From Leuctra nigra (Eukaryota; Arthropoda; Insecta; Plecoptera; Leuctridae), in the NCBI GenBank assembly GCA_934045905.1, contig OW203766.1, positions 23,244,309 through 23,308,308 on the forward strand: a DNA stretch of 64,000 nt, given 5' to 3'. The position numbers and the translations under genes are program-made. This document shows positions 11,474 through 23,800 of the stretch, piece after piece. Each line of letters begins with the position of its first letter. The first letter of the stretch is position 1. The notes below the pieces were generated by a model, which saw only the letters and a list, made by a program, of their open reading frames with translations, ran no database searches and was not told where the DNA came from.

Positions 11474-11890
11474 GAAACCTCATCTTTGTTTGGGAAACCC
11501 TAATAAGTATATCATAAATTGTAACCTATGAAAGAGAAAATGTCAAGACTCCCTTCAACTTTCCAATTTGTACAAAGGCAATACATACGTATATACAAGC
11601 AGACAATCATTTTGATGACATACAAACCAAACCATCCACACATCAGTATCTATTCACTAGCTACTTTAAAGTTTTAAACAAATTCCAAAACCAATTTGTT
11701 CATTTTGCATATAAATAAGTTAACTAAAACTATTGAAGGTGTAAATGAACCACATCAAAACCAAGTATTACATAATTATAGTTAGTGTTCTTATCTCAAA
11801 TAGCAACAAATATATTAATTATTAACTTACAAATAGCGTAACATAATTACAAATACAAAAAACATTATTTGGTAAACGTTTTAGCGTAAA

Positions 11891-14800
11891 CTATGTATGT
11901 TGTTCTTGGGATGGGACTGCTTTTGGTTGTCCATAACTTGACGGGCTGAACATCATGGGCCCGGATTGGGTTGTTCCGTGATCATTGGCATTTACGTTAT
12001 AATCTTGCAGATTCTACAATAAACAGTACGATGGATTAGAATAATCTCAAGCAATATCAAACATTCGCTCCCAACGATCCAACTTGGTTGATGAGCCTGA
12101 CTGTTTGGTTCGAAAGTGAAGCATATTTCATTCCTTCATTCCAGCCAATGCATGTTTGATATAGCAGACAGGTCTTCAAGCTTGTTGGACCGTTAATGGC
12201 AGCCTGTAAATATTGACAAGACACAAACTCAGCCGAAACAACATGCAAAAGTACCATCATGCACACAAAGAAGCATTGAAAAGTGTGCAGATGAGAAGAA
12301 TTATTTATTAACTAAATGAATAGAAGCTAACCCTCTTTAGGAAATTGTTTCTAACGAGAATTATTTTTGCCTTTGGTACCAATTACCATGTAACTATTTA
12401 TCGATACCTGTGTATCTAACTACCTATGAAAATAATTGATAACTAACATTAACTTGTAGAATCAACTAGCAGAAGTACTAGATCAAGAGCACTATTTTTA
12501 TTTGATGAAATATATTGGACGCTTTTTATTAAGGCATTGCGTAAGTCATGACAACAACAATAGGCCATGATCGAGAAGGTCATACGAAAAACCATTGACT
12601 AGTGATATAGCCAATGAATGTGGAAACGTTTTCTCCATTTCAAACCCGGTTTTCATATAATAAAATGAAGAAGTTAATGTACCGAGAGAGCATAGGAAAA
12701 AACTTCTACTATGGACAACCCGGTAGCAGTAAAAACACAAATAAATTAAAACCACAGACAGTAGTATTTCGGCAGCGATTCAGCTGCCTTCTTCAAGCCA
12801 ACTATCAGGTTTTCATAGTTGGAATCCAAAATATATTTTAAATTTTCAACATTATATTTTGCACTGCTTTTCATTATTGCTGATTGTCTTTACCTTCTTC
12901 CAGTAGGTAAAAGGCAAAGGTACGTATCTTGTAAAGAATAATTGTTCTGAGTAACTAAATAAAAAGTGAACATAATATGTTGTTCTGATCTCTTGTCGCT
13001 ACTTTTCAGCTCTTTTACCACAAGATTGAAACAGAAAGCTAATAGGTATTTCATTATAACTGTACTTTTAACATTCTTGTGGTAATGAAAATTGAATCGG
13101 GCAAAGAGACAACAATCTTATGTCGCTACTTTTCAGCTCTTTTACCACAAGATTGAAACAGAAAGCTAATAGGTATTTCATTATAACTGTACTTTTAACA
13201 TTCTTGTGGTAATGAAAATTGAATCGGGCAAAGAGAGGCAAAGAGTATGCAGTACTAAGTAGTATCCTGATCCTGGTTTGAACTTTTACGAATTCTTAAG
13301 TTATGTAACCTTCAGCAACAAATTGCTTGATGAAATTGAATATTGATCTCAATTTATAAAGCCTCTCTGCGGCTCACCTTGGCAGCTGACTGGCGCCGCC
13401 CTCGCATCGTATATGACTGAACTTCGCGTGACAACGAACTAGCGGAACTCCACCTAGACATTTGCTGCGGAGAAAGCCACCGATTCACACAATGCAGCAC
13501 ACAACACCGACCGGGGCCGTCGAGGGCAACATGCAAGGTGTCGACAACGGCCACACGAGTGACAAGCGGGTGCAAGACAGGTGTGCACGCGCTCACAGTG
13601 AAAGAAACCACAAGAAAGCCACCACACACATAATGTTTAAAAATATCTAATGACATGATGGTTTTTATGAAGGGAGATCTGTAACTTTTACCTTAATATT
13701 CCAAGGTCGTTCATACTACATACAGATTTTTGGTAGCAAGTATGTAGTGACTAATTATTACTTTATAGAAGTCTGCTCTATTTTAAAAACTTACTTTATC
13801 CAGATGCCAAAACTAAATTTTACAAGTTGTAAAGTACATATTAAGTATATACTGAAGAAATACAACTATCCCAACTATTTATGCACTGCACAATTAAAGT
13901 GGTCCCACTGCTCCAGCCAAGGTGCTTAGAATTCGCCGTAATTCATACAAATCTCTGATGAAATAATACCTCAAACAACAGTATAAAACAATTATATCTT
14001 ACCGTGTGCTCCAATTATATGTTTTTAATTGAAGTTCCAATTAAACTGACCAAAATAATTCATATTTGTAGTGCAATGTTGCCAGATTTATGGTAAATTT
14101 CACACATTGTACACATTTTCTTTCTTATTTGGCCCGTGACCCCATATTTTCAAACGGCAGTCTTATTCTAAAAATTATTATCTTTAATTTGAGACTATTT
14201 TTAATAATTTGTCATTCCTCTTGCGGTTTTAGGAGCAATTTAAGGCCAATTTTCCGGGACGATTTCATGTCTCCCTGTGTTATCTTATGGGGGAAAAGAT
14301 GATCTTCAATCAAGAATATCTAATTATTTCATACCGTAAGGGGCAAATATTTTTTGCTAGTTGTATGTAATATGGGTTCATTAATCTTTGGTGTGAATTA
14401 CAGCAAATTCTCATTCCTATGCCGTAACCGTGGAACCCCCTTAAGGTTCGTTTGCAGGTTGACGTTATGTCGCTGGGCACTCGGTGCTAGTGACCACAAC
14501 TGCTGGGCAATCGGGAGGCTCAATGCCACAAACAAGGAGGCATTAAGAATAAACAATGTTCAGCTTTGAATGCCAGCGACTCAGTGTCGAGCTGTTAATG
14601 ACGCTTTAATTTATTCTACGTCTGAGCAGGCCATCGGAAGTGCAAACTTAAGGTCAATCCAAAAGCCACTGCTGTGGCCTATTTCAGACTCAGAAAAAAT
14701 ATGTGTAGTTGGCTATTATTATTATTAGATTAAGTTTTTTTTTTATTAGAAAATCAAAGTGCATCTTGACCTACCATATTAACTCGTGTATAAGACGCAA

Positions 14801-17800
14801 TTATATGTCAATATTTTGATTCTGAAAACAGCCCTGCGTCTTATACACGCATACCAAGCTTTTTTCCCAGTAAATCCAAGGTAGATGTTTGTAAACAGAG
14901 CTGTGGTAGACTGCCACATGTTGTCTATCTCTGCCTTTCCCTCTCACTCTGTCTGGACTACTCATACTGTGTCTAGACACAACACTATTAACATATTAAA
15001 TGTGTGCAACAAAATGTTTTCTCTTGCATTTAGATCAGGAGACAAAATATATGTTTACGTCTGAAAAACATTACTCTGACAGACATAAAATAGACTAAGC
15101 ACTGTTGAATGCGATCTTAATGGAAGGGGAGGAGGGGAGTTTGGTTTGTTTTGGAATGCAGAGGAAAGGCAGGTGCGCGCCTGTTAGAGCAAACAACAGC
15201 TGCTGGGAAGAGACTCCCCTCCCCCCTTTCTCAGAAGCAGGAAATTACTGTTTCTTTACAACAAGTTGGCAGTGATTTTCATTCAAATAGCTCAGTTAGC
15301 TGGAAAACCAACATTTAGATGGATATCATGTATACAAACACACAATGTTTTTCATCATTTTACTGCGTCTTATACACGCATGCTAAGTGTTTACTTAAAA
15401 TAGACTTCTCAAAACAAGGGTGCGTCTTATACACGAGTGCGTCTTATACATGAGTTAATACGGTAGATTAAGTTTTTTTTTTATTAGAAAATCAAAGTGC
15501 ATCTTGACCTATTCTCACAGGACTGAGGTAATGTTTCACTGAAGTACTATTGCTGATTGCAGTTTGTATTGCTTTCTTTTTAGTTTACACACAACAAAAG
15601 AAATGCTATGAATTTTAAGTATGTGTGACAAGGTTCGATAATTAAAAACATAACTGAAACTGGGCTCATCCAATTAGGAAGCCAATGTAAATTAATATGT
15701 TCCGTCTCAGTAGCAGAACTGAGATAAATAATTAGAGATAATGATTTGCCAAATATAAGAAGGAATCGGCCAGGCTATTTAGAATCTTCCTCCAATGAAT
15801 GCTTGAAAAAGAAAGAAAACGTATTGAATAAAACAAGTTTAAAGTATACATACAAGCAATACCATGTAGGCAGAAAGGTAGGTAGTACTTGATTTCCCCT
15901 ATGAATTGCCACTCCACTATGTAGGTAGTTACTTAGTTATCGAAAATGATAGGTATTTGATGGCCGATACTGTGATACATATATGCACTAAGTCAAATAG
16001 ATATGCAAATGATACTAAAACTAGAAAGCTCATGAATCATGGTAGCTGATAAACTCTGGTGATCGTGCTTGGGGGCCCAAAGCCAAGGATTTCTAATCAG
16101 TAACATGTAAAGTTCTCTTTGTACTCACCAACTCGGGGGTAAAAATAGAACTTTGCCCACTGCTCGGAATCAACTGAAACATTTCAGGTGGGGGTGGGGC
16201 GGCAGCAGTTGTCATCTTTGAGCTCCCAAATACATCGACATAATTGGCTCGGAAACCTGCCGACACAGACAAGAGTACGTAAGAACAGTCGAATATCATG
16301 TTAGATTGAAAGGTAATCATAGAGGACATCTAAAATAAATCTTTTTGAATTTGAATACCCAAATAATAATCATATGTATCTATTATAAACTGTTTTACGA
16401 TCTACAGTGGAACCTCGTTAGTACGTTTTTGAAGGGACCAGGTTACAAAAACGTACTAAAGTGAAAAACGTACTATAGAAATTTCATAAAAAGGGGTCTA
16501 GTCGCGGGTAAATGTTTTTTTTGAAGATCAATATTTTTAGATTGGAGTTTAATGTCTTATCTCCTGATTGAAATGGAAAAAACACTCAAGGGAAGTGTTG
16601 ATGGATGATATGTTTCAATACATTTTAAAAGACACACTATTCATGTTTCTCCCTTCTCAAGATAACAGCTGAGGCCAACCCATGTCAAGTACTCAAAGGA
16701 CCTGTCACTCAACTCAAGTGTAAAATAGATAGAAGTAAAGTCTGGTCCTGACAAATGATTGTTTTTTCCCATATCCCCATGGTTTATTTTCACAAACAAA
16801 GTGTTTTTCAAAAACAGACTTCCAAAAACTGAGGTGTGTTTTCTGACATTAATTATGTACGAAAATGGGTTAAAATTGGGATGAAAAACGTACTATTCTT
16901 AGTCATTTGCTTCAAGCGACCAGATTTTTAACGTACTAACTAACGCACTAGCGAGAAACGTACTAAAGAAACAATTTAACATGTGTTCTTATGGGGAAAT
17001 GCCAGGACCTTTTGAAAAAAACGTATTAGGGTGAAAAACGTATTAAGGAGAAACGTACTAAAGAGTAAAGACTAAAGAAGTTCCACTGTAGATGCCTTTT
17101 CCAAATCTTTAAAAGATTTTAGACTTGAAAATTAAAATAATCTATGAATATCTTTAATTTGAACTCACTTTTGCCCGTTTTATTGAGTTTGAAACGATTT
17201 GTCGATCCGTTAGCCACATTTGGTGTTAACTGCGACTGTGGTTGTGCTGTAGCTGCACCATTGCTGTATTGCTGATTCGTTGTCGGTTGAGTTGGAATCA
17301 TCGTCGGGCGAGCATTTGCATTCGACAAGTTCGGCACGGGGTTGTAGGAACTGGGTGCCGTGAATCCAGGCATATCAGTTGCCTTCGGAGGAGGAGCCAA
17401 CACAGATGACGATTCATCCACATCGCCGTCTGTATTTATCCACTGTTTACGATCCGCATCCCATACAATCTGTGAAAGAATATTTGTGAACGTAATTAAA
17501 CACAAATTATAGCTACCTACTTGCTTACCAAAAAAGAAAAGATTTCTACATAATAATATAACTAGCACCTGCTAGCACGAATGGTACAAGACTAATCTTA
17601 AAATAAGCCACAATAACATAATTTTGGCTAATTTTAATACAGTAGATTTTAAGCATTTATGGGATTATTAATAAAACAATGACAATTGGAGAAAAATAAA
17701 TTACTTACAGTAGGATTCTTATCTTCAGGGAGAATCATCTGGTTTTTTGGCTTTAGGCTTAATTTATCCCATATTCCACCAAACCAGCCACTGCTCGATG

Positions 17801-20800
17801 ATTTCGGCCTTGGAGGCTGACTTTTCTTTGCGTGTTCTGATGGCTTGGTAGACTTTGCCTTGCCTGGCTTCTCGTCACGGTCAACGTATGCATTCGGAAG
17901 ACTTATTTGTGGCCTCGGCTGTCCAAAACAAACACAAGAACCAACGACAGTTAAACACAGAAACAAGAATAGTTTCATGCACATTTCTCAATTTGAAATT
18001 AATTAGTATTAATGGAATTATAGGTATGTCGGATAATGTTTTTTCACCAACATATGAAATAAAAAATCCTTTTGATTTTTCATGATTAATTCAACTTTAT
18101 TTAGATAATGTTTAATTATTTTATTTTTCAATAATAATAGGCATGTTTAATTTATAATGCTACAATATTAATAGGCATTGCAAGCATGATATTGTATATT
18201 GTAATTAATCATGAACTAGTAACTACTACTGCATAATGTACATATTAAATGATCATACATAGGTACGCAATTCTGCTTGACCTTACATGAAAATGTAACA
18301 AGTGGAACAGTTTAATTTACACAATTTAAATGTGCAATACTGCGATTGACTAACTTCTCATCAACTTCTTATTTCAAGTCTACATAAATTATTGCTGGTT
18401 GATTGCTGTATCATGGACTATGCTAAGTCAATCAAAGGCACAATTAAATGATTTCACACTTTGAAGCAAAGCAATCTTAATAAGCATTCATTCGTTATTT
18501 ACTTATTTTATTTTATATGTTGTATATATTTGTACTTGTGGACATAAGCCCGATACAAATAAAGGATTAATAATAATACATATAATCTTTAACACACTAC
18601 AAGTAAGCCTGACAGGAATTTAAGGCCTTATGGGCTATATAGGATGTTATATAGGATGTTTTCATAAATAACAAAAATTTATCAAAGTAAATGGAGAGCA
18701 CAATACAAATTAATTTACAATGTCAATGTAAGACATTTCGTTCGTGATCATTGTAAATAATAATTACTATTTTCAGGAGTTGCAACCTAAGCGTCTTGAT
18801 CGTATAGCAAAATGCATCCATATTTACATAACTGCAACACTGTACCATAACTGTACACCCAACAAATCAATAATCATAAAACGGTATTTGAACGAAACGG
18901 ATTGGCTGCTGGTCAGGTTCCTTGACAATCAATCCTTGTTTATATCAATGAAATCAGAGCTCAACTACTAGAGGGGGATGACAAGTTAGCATGGACTTCA
19001 TCGAATGATGCCGAAACAACTTTTTCAAATGCCGTTTTATCATTTGTTGAGTGTACATACATTACACAATTATAGGTAATCAAAGTCCTTTACTGACAGT
19101 AACAATAATTTAACTTGGCATAAAAAGCATCAGAATTTTAAAATACACAATATATTAACGATCCTTCCGAGATTCATTCCAAAGTGCATCATCAGAAATA
19201 TCTGCATCAGGTGGATCAACTAAATCATCACAGGGGGCGTCGATTTCATAAGTTCTCAATGCGGCAGAACTTGCACTCTTTTCCGCTGCCATTCGCATGT
19301 AGTTACTTTGCCCTAGAGGTAAATCTATTGGATACGTCCCTCCAAATATAAGTGGCTTGCTACTCCTGTCGGCTAATCTCCCTTCCTTGGACCAAGAATC
19401 CACCGTCTCACAAACAATATTCAGCCTCTTTGGTGGCCGACCAAAAGAATGCCTATGACTCGATGCATAATTTTTCTCTTGCCTTTTTGGCCATGGTAAA
19501 GTTGTATCCAGCTGTATACTTTGTCTAGATCTATTTAAATCAGTGTATTCTTCTATAGACCTGCTAAGCATCTGACAAGATTTTGACAATGCAACCGATT
19601 TAATATTGTTCCGAGATGATGTGGGAGAACGTTGCAACGGATCGTGGGTAGTTACGAGTGTGTGATTGTGATTCCTTAGCGATGTGTTAGGGCCAACGGG
19701 CGGCTTGGAAGGAAATGTTCGACTACTTACAGGATCTGGTTGAACTGATTGCTGTGCAGACCGCACGCAGCATTCAAGAGAGAAGAAACAGTGTATTACA
19801 TTATTAACAACAATTGGAAATATGCTGAAAATACTTTCTACGCTTCAAGCATACTTTATTTACAACTACCAAGCTATAATTCCATAAAGAAACTGTAAAT
19901 ATATATACTGTCAAAGTAGCATTTACATACAGCAGAATTAAGTTTTGAGGATTTTTTTTAGGTACCTAGGTACCTAACCTAATTAGAAAAAGCACCGAGG
20001 AGATTGCTCTCTGGGCCGAGCTAAAGTAAACGTTTTCAATTGTTTCATCAAGAAAAGTGATTTTCCTCAAGATGTTAACTGCTCTATGTGAACACACAAT
20101 AGGTTTGATAGTCAAGCTGCTCGGAAAGCAGCTTGGAACAGATGATTGTGTTCGTTGGCATACAGTAAGTACTAAGTATAGAGCGGACTGGGCCAAGTTA
20201 GAGCTACTTGGAGCAATTCAGAGCAGTTCCGAGCAAACTCAACAAACAGACCTAATATACATCAATCAAGCAATATTTATTGTAGGAGTTGTGTACTTTA
20301 CACACAATGAGTACATTAATTACTACACAATATTTTTAATATTTTTAACTCTAACCTAGCTACACTGTGTGTCTAGCTACTGAACAGAAATCATTTTTGG
20401 TATGTATGATTAATTTTATAATTATATTGTTAATTGTATCATTCGTTCAATTAATTTCTAGCATGAATTTACTAACTATAATAGCCTAATTATACCTCAT
20501 TATAATTAATTAGGTAATAGGTAGTAGGGCTGTGCAATGCTAAAAATTTAGCTTCCTTGATTTGTCAAAAACCAGGTACAGAAGAACAAAACAAGTCTCC
20601 CTTACTCAAAAAAATTATCAAATTTGTTGCCAATCACCAAAGTTTGAGTCAAAATTAAATTGTTATTTGAGCCAGTGTTGCCTGCCAATACCTAAACCTC
20701 TTTCTCCGCTCTAAAATGTGACGCAACTAGAATATTTAATATTCAAGTAATTTTTAGTATATGAAGATAGTTATTCAAAGCAAAGGTCAAGCCTTAACAA

Positions 20801-23800
20801 ATTTTCTCATTTTGTGGAAAACGCTATGCTGATAATTTTTCCAAGCCGCTAAGTCCCACTGCTAGATGTCAGCAGTAGATGTACTGCTGGCCGCTTTTGG
20901 GCTTTTCAAAATGCTATATCTTATCTAGCATCAAAACATTTATTGGCAGCCCCGACTCGAGCATACATAAAAATGTTCAAGACATATTTTCCTACAGAAT
21001 TTCTGACAAAGTTCTCGTGAATTTAAAAATGCATTCTTGCACAGCCCTGTAGGTAAATTAAAAATGAAAAGAATGGATGTAAATTGCACAGTGCACAATT
21101 ATAAACATTAAACATTGAACACTGAAAAATTTGTTATAGTCCAGTAATAGCACATTTAATTAATAACACATCAATAAAGAATTATTGTCACAGAAGAGAA
21201 GCAGAATGTAAAAGTAAAAACCTCCTGCTTTAGTTAGCTGCGTCGTCAAATTGTTGTCTTAAAGCTAAAGCTGAATCATAAATGATTGAAGAAACATAGG
21301 TAGTTGGAATTTACTGAAAATAATACAGAAGAAAGAAACAATGTAAAATCATCAACACAGTCTCACTAATTAATTTACTAATTCAGTAATTCATTAGACC
21401 CAAGCAAATAAGACATAACTGCATGTATCCACATAAGTCATAAAGAGAGTATGACCCATTATTTGTCCATATCATGACACATAGACCAAGGCACTACATA
21501 TCCAATGTGTAGGTAAATGTTTTGAAACAATCATACAAAATAAATTATAAGTGATTATTTTTATTACTCAATCATTTGGCAATGCACACTTATTATCGAA
21601 GGTCATTGGAGTGATTTACATATAACACCTTGGTTCTCGGCATGATTGTAGACATATTATTTTAATGAGTTGACAATATAACAATAAAGCTTTTTCCAAA
21701 ACATCACTTAGCTCTACATTATTCCATTTTGTAAATTTGTTAACTTGACTTTGTCCTAGACTTATTTTAGATTATGCTCGTTATGTCTTTAAAGTCCAAG
21801 TCATGGATGTATTTGTAAATAATAGTAAATAGTTAGTTTTTAGAATAAAGTAGCACATGCATAAATGTAATTTTATGTAAAAAAAATCTAAAAATGGTAC
21901 AAGCAATTATTCTCACAACGTTTTCATATTGAACAATACAAATAAACATCAGTGACAAAATGTCAAAACAGCAATTAACTAAGAAACTATAGTGTATAGT
22001 AACATGTGTATGATATGTATGTATATGATGTATGTAAGTTAACTGTTGTTAGTCACGCTGCCACACACAAACAGAAGATAAAGGGCACTGCGATTTAGTT
22101 CAATACATAACATAATAGGTACCTAATGCAAGAAAATACACGGAAAGATCAATTCAGTTCGTACTGCCCAAAGAAAACATGAATGACTTTATTTATTGTA
22201 GACACACTGACATACCAGAACAATGAAAAGGAGGACAAACGGATTGGACATAGCAATGTTACTAAGTCTGGTAGACGTATGTAGGTACTTCATGTAAAGA
22301 GCATTCAGCTAAACAGACTGGATGTTGTGCAGTGGGCTTACCTCATCATTGTTCTGATCCCAGGGGCTCTGGTAGCTCTGCGGCTCCGTGTTAGTCTGCT
22401 CCTGGCTTTGTTCGTAACCTGAATATGAACAGAAAGAATCACATGACACTGATGATGATGATGATGATGGTGATAATCTATATCCTTCACCATAATGAAT
22501 AGGTCATCACAGCTCTTTGAATGCACCTACGACCTACAATTGGGTTATTAACAGAAACTTGTGTGGACTCATATTTTTAAACATTTTCCTTACTATTTCC
22601 TGATAAAATCTTACATTTTTTAAAACTTACTGCTAATATTTAATCAACAGTAACAGTAAATTAAGGGTCAGTTGTTAATTTAGGTGCGTAAATCAAAATT
22701 GGAACAAACAAACATTTGAGGTTCAAAAAATACCATCACAAAATCTACTTTCAGCCACGAATACGTAAATCATGAATCACCATGAGTTAGGAATAAAAAG
22801 AATTAAGGATATGTACCTGATCAATGGTTAATTTCAGACTAGAAGTATGGTCAGTGACAGGCAAAGATGAACCCAGTTTAGCATTACCAGGTATAGGCCA
22901 GCCCATGCTAGTGCGGGTTCATCTTTGCCTGTCCCCGACCGTAGGTACTTTTTTTTTTTTATTTGATAAATGGGCTACCTATCAAAACAAAATAATTATT
23001 CTCAACACCACAACAGATGGCTGGCAAATGATACTCCAGACACGAATCTTACCTTGAGTCTCGTGTTGTTGAAGATTGCTCTCGTGTGGTTGGTAGTTCA
23101 TGTTGCTCTGTTGCCCGTACGCCTGATTGTCTTGATACTGGCTCGGCTGGTACTGCTCTTGCTGGTATGCCGGAGCTTCGGTCTGATACGGACCGCCGTC
23201 CTGCTGGTACGGCGCGCTCTCGGATTGGTACGGCGCATCCGGCTGATACGGCAGGCTGTCTGGTTGAAATCCGATGCTGTCGTAAGCGGCATTCTCTTGG
23301 ACGTTGTGTAGAGGCTGGACTTGGTTGTAGGTGTTGTCACCTTCCGAGTAGCTTTGATTCAACGATAGCGGTTGACTTGAATAGGACTGTGGACAGATGC
23401 CGAGCTGCAGTGAAGAAAATGCTATGTGAATTACACAGTTTTCATAACAGTTTACATAAATAGAACAAATCTGCGTTAAAATGGATTTTAAATAGGGTTG
23501 GGCGAACCGGTTCGTTTTCGAACCGAACCGGCTAGCTAGGTTCGAAAAACGAACCTCTAAGGTTCGTTTTCGAACCTTTTTCAAACCTCCCGCCTTTTTT
23601 TCCCGCCCTTTTTCATTCAAACAATGCGACCAATATCTTGTCACTGTTGGCCTCTTGTCTTTAGTGGTGCAGTAAAATGGTAAAACCTGGGTAAATCAAA
23701 CCCCTGTAAGCCGAAATCATCATAAATCAAAGTAAACTCAAATCCTGTCACACTATAGGGTGTTCCATGTTAAAATAAATCTTGAACCGAATTTTTCATA

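Larger units (their letters stand above)
7556..11890. other. Tail-to-tail intergenic region (copper transporter / Sec16)
   Basis: Contains the 3' UTRs of both genes and dispersed repeats (8706-8874, 8931-9354, 11337-11473). No exon with convincing splice sites or family similarity seen on either strand. The boundaries of the UTRs could not be fixed; a possible minus-strand AATAAA lies near 11258. Confidence 0.5.

Noticed and set aside
12057..12266. Coding cassette between the last two Sec16 exons
   Set aside because: Has an acceptor and a stop but no similarity; kept only as a very weak alternative last exon.
13462..13650. Plus-strand frame over the GC-rich 13380-13650 segment
   Set aside because: The opposite strand holds a Sec16 exon (13378-13464) with correct splice sites and conserved motif.
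17649..17984. Frame beginning with a signal-peptide-like MCMKLFLFLCLTVVGSC
   Set aside because: Those residues lie in the intron upstream of a clear acceptor; the real exon (17709-17918) is part of Sec16.
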